Shown here piece by piece: positions 60,844 through 64,000 of a stretch of 64,000 bases of DNA (the first letter of the stretch is position 1; each line of letters opens with the position of its first letter). Where the stretch lies: the NCBI GenBank assembly GCA_022819945.1, contig JAJEGI010000179.1:1-64000 (forward strand), written 5' to 3'. Position numbers and translations under genes: made by a program. Source of the DNA: Candidatus Poribacteria bacterium. GTDB taxonomy: Bacteria; Poribacteria; WGA-4E; WGA-3G. The notes under the pieces were generated by a model. That model searched no databases. It worked only from the letters and a program-made list of their open reading frames with translations, and was not told the DNA's origin.

Positions 60844-61431
60844 TCAGCGACTGTTAAATTTATTCATGACTGTCAGAATATCGTCTGTGACGAAGGTTTC
60901 GATAGCTGCAACGGCGCGATCAATGGTATGTGTTATCTCAATTTCTTCGTCTTCCGAAAATTCAGTGAGGACGTAATCGATTAAAGCACCGATGGCTTCG
61001 CCGATGCCGATGCGCAAACGCGGAAAATCTGTGGTGCCTAAATGTTGGATGATAGATTTCATTCCCTTCTGTCCGCCGTCACTGCCCTTCCGTCGCATCC
61101 GAATCACACCGATGTCTAAATGAACATCATCGTAGACGATACAGAGTTCCTGAAGCGGAATCTCAAAGCGTTTGATGAGGGCACTGACCGCTGCACCACT
61201 GTTGTTCATATATGTCATCGGCTTCGCGAGAATAATGGATGTGTCGTGCCATGTCGTCTGTATAACGAGTGAATTACAAATTGATGTGTGCGTGGGACGT
61301 AGCAAAGAATCTCGCTGACAAAGTTTTTCGTAGAGTGCGTCAATCACTCGGAAACCGACATTGTGTTTTGTGTGTTCGTAGCGCATCCCTGGATTGCCGA
61401 GTCCAATGATGAGTTTTACTTTTTTGTCCAT
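60844..61431 (-). CDS. pth: Peptidyl-tRNA hydrolase
   Basis: 195 residues from ATG 61431 (MDKKVKLIIGLGNPGMRYEH); the longer ORF to 61473 lacks family similarity. Catalytic His in TKHNVGF, PMTYMNNSG, YDDVHLDIGVIRMRRKGSDGG in parts, and the RLRIGIGEA block are standard. Releases peptides from dropped-off peptidyl-tRNA. It shares the strand with rplY, a common pairing, but two cell-wall-related genes intervene. Confidence 0.96.
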   Translation of the reverse strand: MDKKVKLIIGLGNPGMRYEHTKHNVGFRVIDALYEKLCQRDSLLRPTHTSICNSLVIQTTWHDTSIILAKPMTYMNNSGAAVSALIKRFEIPLQELCIVYDDVHLDIGVIRMRRKGSDGGQKGMKSIIQHLGTTDFPRLRIGIGEAIGALIDYVLTEFSEDEEIEITHTIDRAVAAIETFVTDDILTVMNKFNSR

Positions 61432-61486
61432 GCTTATCTGTGATATGTTGTGTAGTGCCGAGTGATTAAGCACTGTTTCAACTTTA

Positions 61487-62128
61487 TTACGGAAGACGTA
61501 ACGGTTGTGAGAGATTGAGATGCCCTGCGATTGTTTTTATTTCCTCGCCATCAATTAAAATTTGGATCTGTTTAATGTGATCAGGGAATGCATCGAAAAC
61601 GGTTTTAAGGATTGCTGTGACGGTCAAAAATTCTGCTGTTGTACCGCCAATATGCCCGTCGGTGAGATGGCTTGAGAAGTCCAAGTACGCCGTCTGTTGG
61701 TTGTCGATATAGACTTCATTGAGTTCTGTTCCACGGGGAATTGTGTTTCTGAAGTTAGGCGGTGTTTCCTGAATGAGTGCTGTGACCACTTGATTCAAAC
61801 GTTTCGTGAGATCATCTGTATGGAGTCGCCGTTCAATTTTGATGGGGACCAGTGTAAGTGTGGTAGCATCAAGCAGAAATAGATTGACCTCTTGCGGTGG
61901 TGGTGGCGTATCTGAAGGGTTAGCGGCAGTAGGTAGCGGCGGCGGTGCGACCGGAACCCCTGTCAACCTTGACCTTTCAATCAACAGTAGTGTTACACCG
62001 AGGCAGATGGCAACAACAACGAGCGTTATTCCCCAGATTACCAAGAGTCTTGAGAAACCAGCTTGTGCCCGTGAGGTACGTTCGTTTTGCGTTTGAGAGG
62101 TCGTCCTTATTTTCTGATTGTCTATCAT
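61487..62128 (-). CDS. GerMN-domain membrane protein
   Basis: 213 residues. One helix near the N-terminus (about 26-50, LLVIWGITLVVVAICLGVTLLLI), proline-rich linker (PVAPPPLPTAANPSDTPPPP), then a GerMN domain: LNQVVTALIQETP, TELNEVYIDNQQTAYLDFSS, GGTTAEFLTVTAIL and IKQIQILIDGEEI. GerM-like domains act in the periplasm with amidases. Starts 12 bases after the amidase gene. Confidence 0.85.
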   Translation of the reverse strand: MIDNQKIRTTSQTQNERTSRAQAGFSRLLVIWGITLVVVAICLGVTLLLIERSRLTGVPVAPPPLPTAANPSDTPPPPQEVNLFLLDATTLTLVPIKIERRLHTDDLTKRLNQVVTALIQETPPNFRNTIPRGTELNEVYIDNQQTAYLDFSSHLTDGHIGGTTAEFLTVTAILKTVFDAFPDHIKQIQILIDGEEIKTIAGHLNLSQPLRLP

Positions 62129-62139
62129 ATTATTATGGA

Positions 62140-63363
62140 TTAATTGTCCGTATTCTGCTCTGGTGATGTTGGGACGTTATACTGATTAATGGAGGCGATA
62201 TAGCGTTGGAGCGCGCGGGTGATCGCTTCTACAACGCTTGCGGTATACTCAGCGTTAGAGAGTTTCTCTAAGTCCTCAACGTTAGAAAGGTAGCCGATTT
62301 CTAAAATGACAGCTGGCATATAGGTTTCAGATAGCGCGATGAGTGGTAGGTCGATAATCTTGATTGGGGTTTCTGTGAGGAAGTTGAGTTCTGTTTGTAG
62401 GGCGTGTGCGAAGTCTTGGCTCTGCTTTAAAAAATTGACTTGGGCAAGAACTTTTAACCGTTGTCCGATGAGTGCTGGCTTGGTAGTGCTTGGGAACCGG
62501 ATTCGACCTTTGGGGTTATTGAGGTATATCCTGATGCCTTTTTCATGTGGTGAAAAAGAGGTGTTACAGTGTAGACTGAGGAAGAGCTGCCCTTGATGTT
62601 GCTCGGCGATCTGAATGCGTTCAAAGTGTGTTTTTTTCGTATCTCTCTCACGGGTGAGATGAACCTGTATACCTTGTTGTTTGATCCGCTCTTGAAGTTG
62701 TTTTGCGAGTGTGAGGACAATATCCTTCTCAAGTCTTCCGGTGCTGCTTGCGCATCCGTGGTCGAGGCCGCCGTGTCCTGGATCGATAATGATTGCCCAG
62801 TTTTCGTGGTTGTTTGTCTCCACGGGTGCCCAAGTGCTCTTGGGTCTTATCTGCAGCCTATTCAAATTAGAGTTATAGATGACTTCAACGTCGTTGAGAA
62901 TAGGCAGAAGTTGCCTAAAAAAATCGACAGGTAGCATTGGCTGTTGCGCGATGGTTATAGGCGGTGTGGAGAGGGTCAGTGTTTGGCTGTCTGGTTCGAT
63001 GCTAATTGTAGATTTACCCATTTGTAGGCGGATTTGCCTACCTTTCGTTTTAAGGGTAAGTCGTTTTCGGGGATGGTTATATTGGTGGGTTGCTCTGGGG
63101 TCAATGACCTGTTTCACGGCATCAACGGGGAGGTAGACCTGCTCGTCTTGGTGATGTGCGGGTATCTCCGCGAGGGTTTTTCCTTCAGCGTCGATGAAGC
63201 GAACGGCGGGTGCTTGTGCACTGCCTTTAAGCGTGATAGCCAGGACGAGAATACATAAGAAAAGCGCGCCAATTTTAACAGGGATAGTGTCCCTGTTGAC
63301 GCACCTTTCTTGTGTTTTCGTTATATGCGCAGTGCTATTCGTCGTCTTCGTCGTCGTCACTGC
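62140..63363 (-). CDS. N-acetylmuramoyl-L-alanine amidase (Amidase_3) with copper-amine-oxidase-like N-domain
   Basis: Signal-like helix (IGALFLCILVLAITLKGSAQA), then a copper-amine-oxidase-N-type domain (VYLPVDAVKQVID ...), then Amidase_3: IIDPGHGGLDHG with Zn His, later LSLHCNTSF (second Zn His) and AVILEIGYLSN with catalytic E. Cleaves the bond between muramic acid and L-Ala, acting in cell separation. The start is uncertain: GTG 63363 is chosen; a TTG at 63474 is in frame but lies deep in rplY, and no Shine-Dalgarno is seen for either. It overlaps rplY by at least 29 bases. Confidence 0.85.
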   Translation of the reverse strand, partial: AVTTTKTTNSTAHITKTQERCVNRDTIPVKIGALFLCILVLAITLKGSAQAPAVRFIDAEGKTLAEIPAHHQDEQVYLPVDAVKQVIDPRATHQYNHPRKRLTLKTKGRQIRLQMGKSTISIEPDSQTLTLSTPPITIAQQPMLPVDFFRQLLPILNDVEVIYNSNLNRLQIRPKSTWAPVETNNHENWAIIIDPGHGGLDHGCASSTGRLEKDIVLTLAKQLQERIKQQGIQVHLTRERDTKKTHFERIQIAEQHQGQLFLSLHCNTSFSPHEKGIRIYLNNPKGRIRFPSTTKPALIGQRLKVLAQVNFLKQSQDFAHALQTELNFLTETPIKIIDLPLIALSETYMPAVILEIGYLSNVEDLEKLSNAEYTASVVEAITRALQRYIASINQYNVPTSPEQNTDN

Positions 63364-64000
63364 GTCTACGAGAGATAACCTCTGGTTCGGAAGGCTGTTC
63401 AGCGGCTTCTTCACCTTCTTCACCTTCAACTTCACCTTCTTCACCTTCTTCAGCCTCTGGTGTTTCCTCTTCAAGTTGGACGCGCGGTTGACTGACTGTC
63501 GCTATAATTCGTTGCGGATCGTCTATGATCTCAATTTCCTCGTCGAGGCTTAAATCGCTCACATGGATAGCGTCACCGATGTCCAATTCACCCACGTCGA
63601 CCGAGATATCGGTCGGTATTTGCATAGGTAAGCAGTGAACCGTTATTTGGCGGAGCGGAAATTCGAGGACGCCTCCCTCTTGAACACCCGGTGGGCTGCC
63701 TTCCAGAATTATCGGTACGCCGGATGTCACAGGTTCATCAAGAGAAATTCTGATAAAATCGGCATGGACCAACGTATGCTTTTGCACCGGATGGCGTTGA
63801 ATTTCTTTGATGATAACGGTTTCGGTATTTTCCTCACCGATATCCATATTAATAATAACGTTTTCACCGTACGTTCGTAGGAATTGTCTGAAGGTTCGAG
63901 CATTGAGTTGGATTGTCAAGGTATCTTGTGCGCGCCCGTAGAGGACGGCGGGAACAATGCCTTCGCGGCGGAGTGCCCGTGCATGCTGTTTCCCGAAAGT
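63335..64000 (-). CDS. rplY: 50S ribosomal protein L25/Ctc, 5' end outside window
   Basis: The frame is open to the right edge, reading FGKQHARALRREGIVPAVLY at 63997-63938, the L25 N-terminal motif, so the gene starts beyond 64000. The bL25 5S-RNA-binding domain is followed by the Ctc-type C-terminal domain (TDISVDVGELDIGDAIHVSDL). The tail after about PRVQLEEE is an acidic low-complexity run (EEGEEGEVEGEEGEEA ... RRRSDDDEDDE), longer than usual. Binds 5S rRNA. Confidence 0.93.
   Translation of the reverse strand, partial: TFGKQHARALRREGIVPAVLYGRAQDTLTIQLNARTFRQFLRTYGENVIINMDIGEENTETVIIKEIQRHPVQKHTLVHADFIRISLDEPVTSGVPIILEGSPPGVQEGGVLEFPLRQITVHCLPMQIPTDISVDVGELDIGDAIHVSDLSLDEEIEIIDDPQRIIATVSQPRVQLEEETPEAEEGEEGEVEGEEGEEAAEQPSEPEVISRRRSDDDEDDE

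Overview
The window looks like chromosome of an uncultured Gram-negative bacterium, most likely a Candidatus Poribacteria relative (taxonomic inference from gene style, no search was run). Supporting signs: large surface proteins joining LRR, cohesin, dockerin and a type IX-like C-terminal tail; tandem phytanoyl-CoA dioxygenases, Gfo/Idh/MocA dehydrogenases, LamG proteins and sugar isomerases typical of sponge-associated bacteria; LolA-like and beta-barrel proteins that imply an outer membrane; and dense short intergenic repeats. Sigma70-type promoters with 17-18 base spacers are easy to find, and most genes use ATG with a GGAG-like Shine-Dalgarno (SD).

Layout. 1-4009: the end of a giant cytochrome c/LRR/cohesin/dockerin surface protein. 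4075-5530: a minus-strand operon with an ASRT-like protein. 5714-10418: an AT-rich accessory island holding a single-chain type ISP-like restriction-modification enzyme, small membrane proteins and a gene broken by two in-frame stops. 10464-18451: mostly housekeeping, with an M24 peptidase, tRNA-Leu(CAA), HflX, the smpB-ssrA trans-translation pair, a YqiJ-like gene followed by a wrecked flotillin gene, and a bifunctional-nuclease-family gene. 18515-20977: a second, decaying restriction-modification locus. 20992-27105: an alginate-acetylation-like set (MBOAT plus three SGNH/AlgX-type proteins). 27202-32628: a Gld-type ABC transporter operon. 32777-43234: a DUF6785-type membrane protein, dnaN, nadC, PlsC-type acyltransferase, sugar isomerase and PMI-like cupin. 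43452-44507: a Doc toxin-like gene coupled to a TPR gene and a TIR-domain remnant. 44694-50309: a LolA-like protein, two FtsX/MacB-type permeases, an ATPase and an outer-membrane barrel, plausibly one envelope export machine. 50418-60659: a small-molecule catabolic region. 60844-64000: pth, GerM-like, amidase and rplY (cut by the window edge).

The most unusual layer is between the genes. At least three families of short repeats (heptad-armed MITE-like elements; GCC-TACTACTTT hairpins; a repeat carrying a Shine-Dalgarno-like AAGGAA) sit directly against start and stop codons, sometimes replacing the expected ribosome binding site. Several broken genes (DUF6414-like, flotillin, amino-methyltransferase, TIR, probably a restriction endonuclease) show active decay of accessory and defence functions.
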